Position numbers and translations under genes: made by a program. Below are positions 1-11,973 of a DNA stretch of 64,000 nucleotides, piece after piece (position 1 is the stretch's first letter; the number at the start of each line of letters is the position of its first letter). Below the pieces are notes generated by a model that was not told the origin of the DNA, searched no databases, and saw nothing but the letters and a program-made list of their open reading frames with translations. Origin of the DNA: Zychaea mexicana (lineage: Eukaryota > Mucoromycota > Mucoromycetes > Mucorales > Lichtheimiaceae); the NCBI RefSeq assembly GCF_025766255.1, contig NW_026516674.1:579815-643814 (forward strand), read 5' to 3'.

Positions 1-3000
1 GAATCAAAGCATGTATGCATCGGTTAGACAAGATCGTCACCCAGTTGAAGGAGAAGGTATGTTTCTTTTGAAATGGACTGTATGTAGAGTGAATTCTACC
101 AGCAGGTGTATCCTAATATCGCCATTGTTGAGTTGCTTTATAGAAAGCCCCTGTTGGAGAAAGCATTGAACCAGAGGAGGAGGAGGGACCTCGAATAAAA
201 GATGACCAAACCAGCCTTGCTTTTGGTGATGAGGTAAAGCTTGCTTTCTATGTTACACACTCTGCTCAAACCCTCTTCATGATTTTCCAAGTTTATATGT
301 TAGAGACTCTAATTAAACATGTGGTTATTAGACTGTTGACTATATTGAAGATGAAGATGGTGACAGTGTTGCTTCTAGTAACGACGAGATTGAACTTGAA
401 GAGGTTGGATTTTTTCTCTAAATTAGCTTTCATTATCCCTTGTTATAGCTTTTATCTGATCTATACTGTTTATCTACTAGCATTCGCTACCTGTCGTTGA
501 CGAAAACGGAACCATCCAATTAGGCAATCTGGTTACTACTATGGCTGACCGTGAAGCTGCGCATGAAGATGAAACTCAAGATATGGAACTGTCGCAACAA
601 GAAGCACAAGTTGATGAACTGTCTGAACAACAAAGAGCCCAGGATAGCACACCCAACGAGCAGAAGACATCTTATTCGCGTATCAAGTCGTTGCAAGGTC
701 TACTGAAAGCGTTATTACGTTCACCGAGTATACCACGAGACCGAGACGTAGAAGAAGCTCAAATCACGGAGTTCACACGAATGAAAAGCCTTGCTGCATG
801 GGAGGTCGCAGCTGTGCAAAAGATTGCCAACGCACTTTTACCATTCACGCCCGACGACGAAACCCGATGCTTCATGACAGAGCTTCCATTCGTAGTCTTA
901 TCAAATACGATTCTATCTGCTATTGGCTACAAAGACCATATTGTCGATATTCATCCTGATGTTGCACCTCACAAGATCCACGTGCAGGCATTGACACCAG
1001 CAATCATGTACGAGATTTTGACACCTCATAATCGTGGACGGGCTCAAGGTCAATATCAAGTGCTAGATGACCAGACCAATCCCATTACATCGCGTGAACG
1101 AGCTCGAGATAACCCCGATGCTATGCTATGGTCCTTCTTCGATCAGTCTCGTGTTGAATCACTAGCGGACCGACATCGCATGGAATTCTGTAATCGCATT
1201 ATCGTACGACCAGACAAGACCGTATCAATCGTTGGAATCATGAAGGAAGGCTGTGGGCCGTTGGTCTCTGCATATGAGGAACGTCAACGAAAGCGACGAA
1301 AGAAGGGAGGTCGGTCAGGAGCGTCAGCAATCATTGGGACGACCGATAAGACGCTTGAACAGTTACAAGCTGATGAAGAGCGGGCAACATCGAGCATAAA
1401 AGAGCTACAAAGAAGACATGGTGTTCTAAAGAAAAAATACCGACAAACCGCCAAGGAACGCAAAATAGCCAAAAAACGTTTTCAGTTTGCAACCAAACAT
1501 GAAAGAATCGAAGCAAGTACCGCACTATCGATACGTGTGCGTGAAAATCGGCAAGCTAGGCTCGCTATGCTGCTTAATCATCGTGATTTGAAGAATGAAA
1601 AGAGTCGTAGATACAAGACCCAAAAGGTAATATTATCCTCTCTGGATTTCTTTAACACATGTACTGGTTGTTGATTGATACGTTCCCATTATTGTAGTTT
1701 ATCGAGCAGGCGAAAAACAACAAGAAAGACAATGCCGCTGCAACTACTGTCCCAGCAATAATACCGACTGTGCAAAAGCCTCAGTGCGAAGATACAGCTG
1801 CTAATATTGATCTGTCAAATTATTGCCCATTGGGTCAAGTCTACGGTGGTACAGACTACGGTCATGTTATAATGTCCCAGACAACAGCCTTAACCAAACA
1901 AGATGTTCTTTTCCACGTCTCTCTCTACAACGCGCAGCAAATTCATCGGCAGCAGCCAAGATTAGCCGAAGCAGGCTCGCTTGGAGCAGATGTATCAATC
2001 AACCAAGCGTCCGACACGTCTTCACCCTCTGCAATCCCGCGACACGATGCCACACAAGCAAATATGAAGAGGGAAGGCATGGATTTAGAACCACCACCTC
2101 CAGCGAAGCGCCAGACGACCTTTGATTTAAAAAATGCTGTCGGAAGTTCTGAATTGCACCTACAAGAACAGAGTGACGCCAAGCGGGAAGGATCTACATT
2201 GGAAGAGCAACAACCACCAGCAAAGCGGCAGTGTTTGCATAGTGATGCTACAACATCTCATCAAAGCCCGCCACCGCATATATCCAAAAAGGAAGCAATA
2301 CATTGCAGCTGGGTCTTGAACCATGTTGAAAACGGATCCATCACAATGAGCCACAAAGGACGTATACGGATGTCACGACAGAATATTCAGCAGATGCGGA
2401 TTCTGTTGGACCGTGAGATGAAAGCTTCACCGCAGCAAGAGCATCAGGACCAGCGTCAGGACCAGCAGCTACAACAACAGCAGCAATATATTGATCTTGA
2501 AACGCTTACAGTCAAGGACCTAAAACTACCCAAGCCATTCACAATCACACACGAACAGATCCATGAAGCGACGAAAACAAAAAAGTTCATGGTGAGGCAG
2601 GAGAACCGGCTGAAGAAGGTATGTTCATGTAAAATTGTTGTACGCATACGTGACAGTTTACATACTTAGCTTATCTTGCTTTAATGTTTATGAACTACAT
2701 TGATATACAGCCTGAGAATGAAGAAGTGCGGAATGCTCTCCACGACTTACAACAAAACTGCTTCGTTGGCATCTGCGATCCAGTGGAAATCTTCAAAAGG
2801 CAAAAAGTCAGGCTACAGCATGTCGACGTTCTACGCAAGTTTTATTATTCCAACGCTGCCCTCAATGAACACCGTCACCGCGAAATTGCTACAAGTCGTC
2901 TTTATACGCAACTTGCGACAAAGGAACGCCAATACGTCAGAAGCACAACTTCCAAAAAGCTAGGAATCCCATCCAAAAACCTGCGTCCTGTCATGTGTGT

Positions 3001-3436
3001 TGGCCTTGCCGGCACAGGCGTAGGCTCCCATCTACGTGGGCGACCTCGGCGCGGCGGCCGCAAGATGCGCAATGAACATAGAATTTGTTGTCCGGTGGTA
3101 TTGCAGGATGAATATCGAACTAGTCAAACCTGTCTCTTCTGCTTTTGTCCACTAGTGATGGCAACGGCAACCAAGGCTACAAAAAACGGTAAAATCAAGT
3201 CAGTGAAGGTCCATGGCGCTCTCCAATGTGTCAACCCGGATTGCCCTGCGGTGCGTGTCGGGTACACTACCTTTAGTCGTGATTCTCTCTCGAGTACGGC
3301 CATGATCATCGCTGCTGTTACCCAGTTATTCTCCCCTACCAAGTCACCTCTTCCCCCTTTCGATCCTACCAACCCAACACAAGCAAGTTTTACATTTTCA
3401 CCTGCCTTTTTGCAGCATCCATCATATCATCTTTAG
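1..3436 (+). CDS. Fanzor (eukaryotic TnpB-like) RNA-guided nuclease, 5' end missing
   Basis: I read six exons joined in phase 0: 1-56 (codons start at 3), 144-233, 332-403, 481-1626, 1698-2618 and 2711-3436. They encode at least 1,001 residues, and the gene starts left of the window. The N-terminal part is acidic, followed by a basic KR-rich coiled segment (about 1250-1620). A RuvC-I-like motif, GGTDYGHVIMS, starts near 1842. A Pro/Gln-rich insert follows. Exon 6 carries a Gly/Arg segment (GLAGTGVGSHLRGRPRRGG), then DEYRTSQTC, a zinc ribbon (CLFC, then CVNPDC) and the RuvC-III-like SRD. Known of the family: Fanzor proteins descend from transposon TnpB, cut DNA with a guide RNA, and use a relocated catalytic Glu close to the zinc ribbon. 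The Glu of DEYRTS fits that position (inference). The acidic residues look intact. The usual Asn after RuvC-III is replaced (SLSSTAM). Alternative: a domesticated or inactive relative. Confidence 0.75.
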
Positions 3437-4613
3437 AAATGGTGCGCTTGTTGCTTCCATGGTTTTTCCTGGACCTGTTTATTGCGCGCTCCCCTTCTTC
3501 CCCCAAACATCGTTTGAGTGCCAATAAATTGGTTGATTTGCTGTCAAAGCACAATAAATTGCGCGTTTTTCCACTCTCAGCAAGGAGGTGAGCCACCATG
3601 TTGGCGACTAGCTGGATTTGAGACGGATTAAACAGACACTAGCGTCAAAGTATTAGGTTATGAGCTCTCATTTTAAAAAGTTACTAATGATAATTAACGG
3701 AGCTGTTATCTATCACTGCTCATTTAACAGAAGAGAAGAAAAGCGAATGAGAAGTAATCATGATGTTACCTAATCAGGACTAAACATTTTACCATCATAG
3801 TCATTTTCCAGCAGCTCTAAGACTGACTTTGATAATTCTCCAAAGTTGAAAGCTTTCTCCAGTAAGATCTCTTTCAAATTGGTTGTTATGTGTAGGACTC
3901 TGCAGTATTGGATCAGTCATGCAGACACCCACTTTATTAACAGCAGCTATCAAACCTAGCTGCTGGTCGCGTAGAAGCTTTAAAGATGCTGAAAGGTTTC
4001 TCTGTAGCCACTTCCCAGTTCAACGTTTCCATTAAAACATCTGTCTGTTTCTAAGGAGAATAACGCGATCTTTGCACAACGCATAGGTTGGTAGTTTAAA
4101 CAGTATAAAGAGGGTCAGCTAGACACATAATATCCGTAGCTACCGTACTTTATCATACATTACTGCGTTAGACTACACGGAAGCGAATATGTCATTGCTA
4201 GATTTCCAGCCACAAAGCTCAAAATCAAAATTCACAACACCAATGTTCGCGTCTGAGGCAACCCTTTATTTTGTGTGCTCGTTGTTCAAACCTGGTCTTG
4301 CTTCACTAATCCATATGAATAAATAAGAAACATACATTTAACCGATGACCATTTTGATGCTACGGAAGACTTGCCATAATCACAGGAAATACAAAACGCC
4401 TGATGGATGGGTGCTACGCCGTTTTCTTTCTGAACCTATCACGTGCGGCGATGAAACAGGCGAATCGGAATAAGCTTTCTTGAAATGACGAGATCTACGG
4501 CTGGGCAGAGCTAGCCAATAACAGCCAACATCGGACTTCTTTGTGCCTGTTTGCTTATAATCCTCGGGTGCGATCTTTCCCACACAGGTCGTCTTCTTTT
4601 GACACAATTAGTA
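3437..4613. other. Intergenic, downstream of the Fanzor gene
   Basis: No convincing coding exon is seen. It holds two copies of CAATAAATTG (near 3521 and 3551) and paired ATTGCGCG motifs (near 3481 and 3557) just after the nuclease stop. In the Fanzor/TnpB family the guide (omega) RNA is usually made from DNA at and beyond the 3' end of the gene, so this is where one would be expected. That is inference; I could not fold it. The right half should contain the cysteine synthase promoter. No terminal inverted repeats were recognised. Confidence 0.4.
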
Positions 4614-6143
4614 ATGAACAGACTGAGCTCATTTGTCCGTGCCTACTCTACCGTCCAACCTGGCCTGCGCCCCGGTGTAAGTTTTGAATACATACTCTAC
4701 GCTTTGCTACTCATTGCTTCAAGGTGATTAACACGCGAGTAATTGACTTTTATTTGGACAGATCACCAAGGGCTTTGTCGGTGCAATTGGCAACACTCCT
4801 TTGGTAAGTTGAAGTTTCTCGCTCTGATATATACTGATAGCCTAAAATTCAGACCTACTGATAATCGAAATACAATGCGCTTCTAGATTCGTTTGAACCG
4901 CCTCAGTGAGGAAACTGGCTCGGACATTTTGGCCAAGGCCGAGTTCATGAACCCTGGTGGTTCCGTCAAGGACCGTGCTGCTCTTTTCGTCGTCAAGGAT
5001 GCTGAGGAGAAGGGGTTGATCCAGCCCGGAGGTACTGTTGTTGAGGGTACGGCTGGTAATACGGGCATTGGGTTGGCTCACGTCTGCCGTGCCAAGGGTT
5101 ACAAGTGCGTTATTTACATGCCCAACACCCAGGTAAACAAACTTAAAGAAATTATACAATTTTGGAGAGAAAAACACAAGATGAAAACTGAACAAGGAGA
5201 AAACTGATGTGAAGAGTCGGTGGTGACATCCCTTTATAGTCGCAAGAAAAGATTGATTTGTTGCGTATGTTGGGTGCTGAGGTGTACCCCGTCCCTGCTG
5301 TCGCCTTCGACAACCCACAAAACTACAATCACCAAGCTAAACGCCACGCTGAAAGCTTAAGCAACGCCGTCTGGACCAACCAATTCGATAACATTGCTAA
5401 CCGACGCGCACATATCGAAACTACTGGCCCTGAGATCTGGGCCCAAACCGAAGGTCGTATGGATGGTTTCACCTGTGCCACCGGAACCGGCGGTACATTC
5501 GCTGGTACTGCCCGCTATTTAAAAACCCAAGACAGCAATGTCAAGGCATACATTGCTGATCCTCCAGGATCCGTTTTGCACAGCTATGTCCAGAGTGGCG
5601 GCAAGTCGTTCGACCGCGAGGGTGGTTCCATTACTGAGGGTATTGGTCAGGGCCGCATTACAGACAACATGGCTCAGGACGTGGATATTGTCGATGGTTC
5701 GTTCTGCGTCCGCGACGAAGAGTCAATCAACATGCTTTACCGGTTGTTGGATGAGGAGGGTATCTACGTTGGCGCAAGCTCTGCACTGAACGTTGTTGCC
5801 GCTGTCAAGTTGGCCCGTGAATTGGGAACTGGTAAGATCAAGATTTATTAAATTGCTTGGGTGAAATAAGTTCATGCACTGAAAGTGTTTTTGTTGCTCT
5901 GTGCGTATAATGTAGGCAAGCGCATTGTGACTATCCTGGCCGATGGTGCCTACCGATACCAATCGCGTCTCTTCAGTAAGTTCTATTTCGAGTATATTAG
6001 AATACGTGGGAAACAGAAAAGATGTGATCACTTACGAACTGTTTTCTGCTCATTTGCGTTTACTAGGCCGCTCGTGGCTAGAGTCCAAAAAGCTCGATAA
6101 TGCCATTCCTGAGCATTTGCAGAAGTACATTGTTTTGCCGTAG
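4614..6143 (+). CDS. Cysteine synthase (PLP-dependent), probably mitochondrial
   Basis: Six exons: 4614-4676, 4762-4803, 4887-5132, 5240-5831, 5916-5975 and 6067-6143, giving 359 residues. The enzyme would make cysteine from O-acetylserine (or a similar activated serine) and sulfide. The PLP lysine lies in [11 protein letters not shown]. The substrate loop is [12 protein letters not shown], the phosphate-binding Gly loop is [12 protein letters not shown], and the C-terminal GASSALN motif is present. The first 21 residues ([20 protein letters not shown]) are basic and hydroxylated with no acidic residue, like a mitochondrial presequence. This resembles the fungal cysteine synthase A group related to yeast YGR012W and Neurospora cys-17. 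Length is typical. The start is the first ATG of an exon that splices in frame to the conserved GNTPL motif. Cystathionine beta-synthase is unlikely because the CBS domains are absent. Confidence 0.93.
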
Positions 6144-6441
6144 ACTAATATCTTAATATATCCATTGTTTGCCCTCAAAGAAAGAAACATCGATGTTGTA
6201 TTTAAATAAATCTTCTTAGATATAGAAAATGAATAACAGGGGAGTTACGGTGTTGCTTTGATGAGAATCTGTCAACATAAAAGCATGATTAGCCAGTACA
6301 CTTTTCAGATTACTAGTAAGTGTTTGTTATCTCTGACAGGGCGCAATGGTACGAATACTGATCATGTTCGCGACGGAATTTCAATAAACGAGTCCTCATA
6401 AGTGTGCGCAAGCGATCGGTTTCAGGTTCTCTCTGTCAAAC

Positions 6442-7047
6442 ATGGGCAAAAAGAAAGCAGCTAATCAAGGCCCCACGCAACAGCATTTGCAGGCATACCA
6501 GCGAATGAACTTTTTACATCAAGCATCAATCCTCATGTCTACTACATTCACAACGCTGCCGAATAAGAATTCGAAATCCACTGAAAAACAGCATCAGCAG
6601 CAATCACTTGCGCCTCTCGGCCGATATTACAACAACAATATGAAAAAAATTGGCAGAAAGCTTGTATTGCGATCGTAAGAATAATTAAGAACGAGTGAAA
6701 AGAAAGAGAGATGTATATGTCTGTTGAGGCCTTTTTTCTCTAAACTTGGAACGTTTACTTATGTAGTGACCCGAGTGTAAAACGGGCCATTTGTAAACGA
6801 TGTGACACAGCATTGATACCAGCCTTGACAGCCTCAGTGCGAACCCGAGGTAAGATATGTAAACGCATGTAATTGGCTCTTGGAAGATATACCCAATGTT
6901 GTGCGGATTGATCTAGGTACACCGACTGCCGTAGTGACAACGTGCAAAACATGCGGTACCCAGAAACGATTGGTTGCGAATCCCAAGCATCAGCTTTTCA
7001 ATGACAAGACAGAGAACATTTTACCTACCTCACAAACAGAACCATAA
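6442..7047 (+). CDS. RNase P/MRP protein subunit, Rpr2/Rpp21/Snm1 family
   Basis: Three exons: 6442-6674, 6767-6849 and 6917-7047, giving 148 residues. The protein would be a small zinc-binding subunit of RNase P (tRNA 5' processing) or RNase MRP (rRNA processing). The N-terminal helical part includes HLQAYQRMNFLHQAS. Next comes the basic RYYNNNMKKIGRKLVLR segment, then two Cys pairs, CKRC in exon 2 and CKTC in exon 3. These four cysteines form the family zinc ribbon, and TCKTCGTQKR is close to the family consensus. Both introns fall between conserved blocks and splice in frame. I cannot separate the Rpr2/Rpp21 (RNase P) from the Snm1 (MRP) branch by eye. The next gene on the same strand, about 350 bp on, is a TFIIIC subunit. 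Confidence 0.85.
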
Positions 7048-7393
7048 TTAATCTTTCATCTCATAAGCGCACTATCACCTGTGCCAACTAACTATGCCCT
7101 ATTCATATCCCTCTCTTTCCCTTCCATTACCATATAATCATCATCATCACCATAATTGCTGTAGATACTTCTGTTTGATCATTCTGTACCTGTCTATCAT
7201 AGTAAAAACAATCGCTCCGCATCATTATACTTTACAGCATATACACTACTGCAAAAACAATGGCAGTTTCAGCAGAATGTGTTGAGTGGCAACATTAAAA
7301 GCTGCTTCGCGATAATTTACATTTTTGGAAACTGCCGTTTCTTCCGTCTCAGCGCGATACGCGCCTTCTTTTTCCTTTACCTTTCCGACAAAT
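7048..7393 (+). promoter_or_regulatory. Intergenic, probable TFIIIC gene promoter
   Basis: A 346-bp spacer rich in C/T and CAT/ATC triplets (near 7135-7155), with pyrimidine-rich tracts just before the next ATG. It should hold the end of the RNase P subunit transcript and the promoter of the TFIIIC subunit gene. No defined regulatory motif was recognised. Confidence 0.35.
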
Positions 7394-10020
7394 ATGGATC
7401 AATCTTTCAATCTGAAAGTTCCCAATCGCAAATACGTGCTAGTCGAATACCCTGGACGGGTCAAGAATGTTGATCGAGCACTCAAATCCCTTGGTGGCGA
7501 GAAAACTATCGCAAACGTTAGATCCAGCAGAGAGAGAGGAAAAAGCGGGAAAGCGAGAGACTCGCGTGTTATTGCTGTTGTTGATTCATAAAAGTTAATC
7601 AATCTATATTATTCATTTTTAGGCTTTGAACAAAGAGGTCAAAACGATCGAACTTCGTTACCGCCCTGAAGATCCTTTCTCTCACCCGGTCGTAGGAGAC
7701 GTTGTACCGACGAGTTCACTCTTGCTAAAAGTCACCAAACGTAAAAAGAAAAACCAGCCTGATGATGAAGCAGCGTTTAAAGCAGAAGCTCTTGGTACTA
7801 TTTTGAAGAGTTGTCGCTTTCGTGGTATGTATCTTTTAACCTCTATCGAAACGACAAGAAGAAGGCGGAATAAGGGAAGGGTCAAGATGGAGAGAGGGAA
7901 GAAATGTAGAGGAGCTAATAGCTTTTATGGATCCTATTGTTCGCTAACGTTCAACTTAGCAATGGCCGACTTCCAATATCTGGTGCCAAAGGACGAAAAG
8001 TTTAGTCGATTGCGATCCAGCCTGGAAAAAGGAAACGGTAAATGATAAATAGCCGATCACAGGAGTCCGCATATATCTCGATTACTAATCCACAACATCT
8101 TTCCATATTGGATGCTACTGTTACTGCTGTTGTTAGTGAACGAGATATTGAATTACAAATTGGATGAAGAGGACAATATGACACACATTCCGCCACCAGT
8201 CTTTAGTATGCGTGAAACACCATTTGATTATGCGTAAGTAACTGTGATATAATTTTCCAAGAAACTGTTGTTTGTTCCCGATATATTTTTACTAATTCTA
8301 TAAACCAGCTATCATCAATTCCAACCCATTTTGCGCGTTCGAGTTCGACAACGCGACGGCAGTGTAAGTAACTAGAGTGGAAGAGCTGGGGTGGAAGGAA
8401 GAAAGAAACTTGGCTTGGTCAATAGTATCAGAGAGTAAGAACATGAGCTAACAAAACATAATTAATAGTATGCAATTAAGCTTGTTAATCGGTTTAAACG
8501 CACAGCACTTGAACTTATTTCTCTGTCATTTGAGGATACTGAGATTCCTACTAGTCCCAAATTCGACTTAACTGTCTTGAAAGCAGATGAACGGGCTCTT
8601 GCAGATGAAATTAAAAAGGTGAGAACGAAAAGCAAAGATTAAGACACTGATATACCCTGTTTCGTCATTTATATCAATTATGTCCGTATAAAACACTAAA
8701 ATTATATATAATAGCTATTCGAAGAACGGCCTGTTTGGACTCGTGTAGCTCTCCTTAGTAATATTGCACATTCAAAACACAGTTCGTTGCGAGGGTATGT
8801 TAAATATTGATAACGGTATTATCAGGGGACGTATGGGAGGGCATGTTTACTTATTTTTATAATCACCTACAGAGCTCTGAACGCCAATGCGTATACCTTC
8901 CGCACCGGGCCATTCCGTGAATGCTGGATAAAATACGGAATTGACCCAAGGAAAGACCAAAAGTATCATGTGTAAGTCACCTACATAATGCACTATGATG
9001 TCTGCCTAGTCCTTTCAACTACGCCTTCTTATGATGAGACGTTCATACTAGATATCAAAACGTGGATATTCGTGGTACTATGGAATTATCGCATTCAAGA
9101 ATGGGGCGCAGGGGAACAAACCGACTTTTAGAAGCTAAAATACATAAGACGCCTTTATCAAACGAAGTGAAGTAAGTCCTGTAAAAGGAAGGCTTTTCTT
9201 CAATATGCTTTTTCAGTATACGATTTTGCAAAGCGTCTGTAATATTAACGACAACAAATATAATACATGACACAATAGTGAAGAGCAACGGACGAGTCAT
9301 TTATTTGACGGTCGAGGCGCGGTACCAAAGAGTGCATTATTGTGTTTATGCGACGTGACTGATACCGACTTTAAGACTTTGATATACTCTCCTGGCTACA
9401 TGAAATCCGTGTGCACTAAGCGTAGCGGATTTTATTACGACTGTGTGTACGATCGGATCCGTGTCTTGATCAAAAAGAAAGTGTACGAATACAAATTGAC
9501 TGGCAAAGCAGCAAGCTTAACAAATGCTACCCAGGGGCTTGAAGAAGCAATAGCCAAAGAGATAAAAATGAGGAAATATGATGAGTCCACTGGATTTGTC
9601 GACAAAGGAGATCATGAAGAAGAGGACGACGAAGGAGAAAAGGGATTGAGCAAAGAGGAATCGGTACGTGGAAGGAGATGATGATGGCAGAAGACTGTTA
9701 GAATTATCAAGCAGTGAAACTCATATGTTCCTTTTGTAGTTTGCGAAAACTCTGCGAGAAATTCAAGGTATGGAGCTAAAGAGCAAGTTAGCCAATTGAT
9801 GTTTAACTCTAATGTCCTCCTTTCTTTAGCACAAGGATTTGGTTTTGGCTCTATGGATCTGGAAAAATTAGCAGAGTTCGACTTTGACGTTCTTTATGGC
9901 GAAGAAGCTGACGAAGACATTGTTGAGCCGGAAGATGTGGAAGGAGAAGCAGTAGGAGAAGATGAAGAGGAGGAGCGCGAAGACAAATCACTGTGGGAAT
10001 TAAACGATTTTGACCTGTAA
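7394..10020 (+). CDS. TFIIIC subunit, Tfc1/Sfc1/GTF3C5 family
   Basis: Twelve exons: 7394-7516, 7623-7824, 7960-8037, 8137-8233, 8309-8363, 8469-8618, 8715-8794, 8873-8971, 9052-9171, 9279-9663, 9740-9767 and 9830-10020, giving 535 residues. TFIIIC binds the internal A and B boxes of tRNA genes and recruits TFIIIB for RNA polymerase III; this subunit belongs to the A-box module. Visible family marks are the N-terminal VEYPGRVKNVDRALKSLGG, then ELRYRPEDPFSHPV, and the central FRTGPFRECWIKYGIDPRKD and YHQFQPILRVRVRQRDGS segments. The C-terminus is very acidic (Glu/Asp runs in the last 40 residues), as in other members. Exon 11 is only 28 nt. All boundaries keep one frame from the first ATG to the stop. 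The gene is complete. Confidence 0.88.
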
Positions 10021-10084
10021 AGTCCAAATATCCCGTTGCCTTTTATTCTTTTTTAAACAAAATTTTATTCATAACTAATTTATC

Positions 10085-10333
10085 ATGGATGCTATTGTTG
10101 CTAAAGAGCGCAGCAGCTATCACGAGTCTAAATAGCTTGTTTGTGAGCGGTGTGGACGCCGAAGCACTGGCGAACTACATGAGGTTTCCAGGCTGCTTGG
10201 TGAACTTCCTCAATTTATCGATATTGAGTTCCACCATATCGTGCTTGATGATAATTTTTTAAAAAACCAAAGTTTGCAGGAGTTTCACGCGCTTGCAGAA
10301 CATATATCTGTATTGAATAGAGAAGCTGCGTAG
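10085..10333 (+). pseudogene. Short ORF relic with one in-frame TAG
   Basis: From ATG 10085 to TAG 10331-10333 there are 83 codons in one frame, with a single TAG at 10133-10135. The stretch after the TAG (starting LVCERCGRRSTGELHEVSRL and ending in AEHISVLNREAA) has a protein-like composition and is followed at once by AT-rich DNA. I do not recognise a family. It could be a decayed gene fragment, the last exon of a short gene with an unrecognised splice at the AATAG acceptor-like site (10131-10135), or chance. It begins 64 bp after the TFIIIC stop, so it could also lie in that 3' UTR. Confidence 0.3.
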
Positions 10334-11190
10334 CCATGGAACAAAAGTAATCATGTAGTAACACTCACTTCATTTAAATTTAGTTTATTACATTGATCTT
10401 TTCTTTTTTATCAAAAAATAACATTTCACTTCAAGGCAGGAGCTGTGCTCTCCCCGTTTATCTGATACGTTTCGTCAAGCAGACTATTACCGAAACTGTA
10501 TAGTCATTCTATATCGTGGCTGTACCTTCTTGCACAAACCAGTTTGGTACTGTTTTCTCATGTGGTACTATTCTTTAAACAGCCAACGGGAAAGATGACC
10601 TGAAAAAGTGAATGAAAAGGATGATTTATTATTAAATCAGAATTATTTTGTAAACAAGAATACAAGTACTTCTAGAGGTCTTGTCACCTTGCTCCGAGCC
10701 GTCATGCCGTGCCGAACATGAAGCACTCTAATGCTTACTGCTCAATATGTCATCAGTGCCTGGAAGAATCTTTGCTAGAACAACTTTAATTTTAAAAATA
10801 ATTGCATGACATCCATACTTTCATGATGAGGTACACAAAGCTGGCAAACTGAGTTCTTTCAGCCGGTTACCTGTGGCAGTTACCTTGTTGATAGAATTGT
10901 TCGCGTATTCAAATGCTCGAGTATCATCAAGAAAAGGTAACGAAGAAAATGTACGTTGTTGAAACATAAATAAGTAGTAGTCAAGTCTGTCGATCTGAAA
11001 CGGGTGTCTCATGCAACAGCACCGAGTCAACAGATGACATAAACCAATGATGGGATGACTATTGACTAATTTGGAACAACCCCCTTGCGATTGGGTCAAC
11101 TTGAGTCAGCTTTTGATATTGAGGGCAAATAGTTCCAAATTAAGCACTGCTGGTACCATTCTTTTTTCCTTCTTTTCTCCACTTGCGATC
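10334..11190. other. Intergenic
   Basis: AT-rich DNA with poly-T and poly-A tracts (near 10390-10420). No coding exon, tRNA box pair or transposon end was recognised. The right 150 bp contains the pdxT promoter, including a pyrimidine-rich tract immediately upstream of its ATG. Confidence 0.4.
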
Positions 11191-11973
11191 ATGAGCCCTA
11201 TTGAAAACAAGACTACTTTGAAGCTTGGTGTTCTTGGTACGTGAAATCTCGGTACAAAGAAGTGTGTCGATTCAGAAGTTTAGTGATCCGTCTTGTACGC
11301 ACTGATCGAGCTTGTTGATCTAACGATGTTCCGGCAACCCCTTTTTTTCCCACAAAATATGACAGCTTTGCAAGGTGCATTCCTGGAGCATATCCACATG
11401 CTCGACAATTTGCCTACAGTCTCTGAGGCCATTCCAGTCCGTAATCTTGAACAACTGCAATCAGTGGATGCACTCATTATTCCCGGAGGCGAATCGACCT
11501 CTATGGCCTTGATTGCTGAACGCTGTGGTCTCCTCGAACCCCTCCGAGAGTTTGTTAAGACAAAGCCAACTTGGGGCACTTGTGCAGGCATGATCATGTT
11601 GGCCAACGAGGCTACGAGTGCAAAGAAGGGAGGACAGCAGTTAATTGGTGGTCTTGCTATCCGTGTCAACCGGAATCAATTCGGTACCCAGAAGGAGTCT
11701 TTTGATACCAAGTTGCACATGCCTAAATTAGTAGGCGAGACACCTTTCCATGCAATCTTTATTCGTGCACCCATCATTACTGATGTGCTATCAGACGATG
11801 TCAAGGTCGTTGCTCGTTTGGAACAAAAGGTCGGCCAGACCGAAGCTGAAACCATCGTTGCAGTCCGTCAGGGTCATCTCTTTGCCACCGCATTCCATCC
11901 CGAATTGACCTATGATAACCGACTTCACAGCTACTTTGTAGACATGGCTCTAGAGTGCCATAGCAATAACTAA
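11191..11973 (+). CDS. Pyridoxal 5'-phosphate synthase glutaminase subunit (PdxT/Sno)
   Basis: Two exons, 11191-11236 and 11366-11973, encode 217 residues. The protein is a class I glutamine amidotransferase that releases ammonia from glutamine and passes it to PdxS/Snz for vitamin B6 synthesis in the cytosol. Visible motifs are LGVLALQGAFLEH across the intron, DALIIPGGESTSM, the nucleophile cysteine in GTCAGMI, RAP near the substrate channel, and the catalytic His-x-Glu in FHPELT. Length is typical of PdxT. The start is the first ATG of exon 1 and gives MSPIENKTTLKLGVLG. In many fungi the PdxS/Snz partner gene is adjacent, but none is seen within this window. Confidence in function is high. 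Confidence 0.95.
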
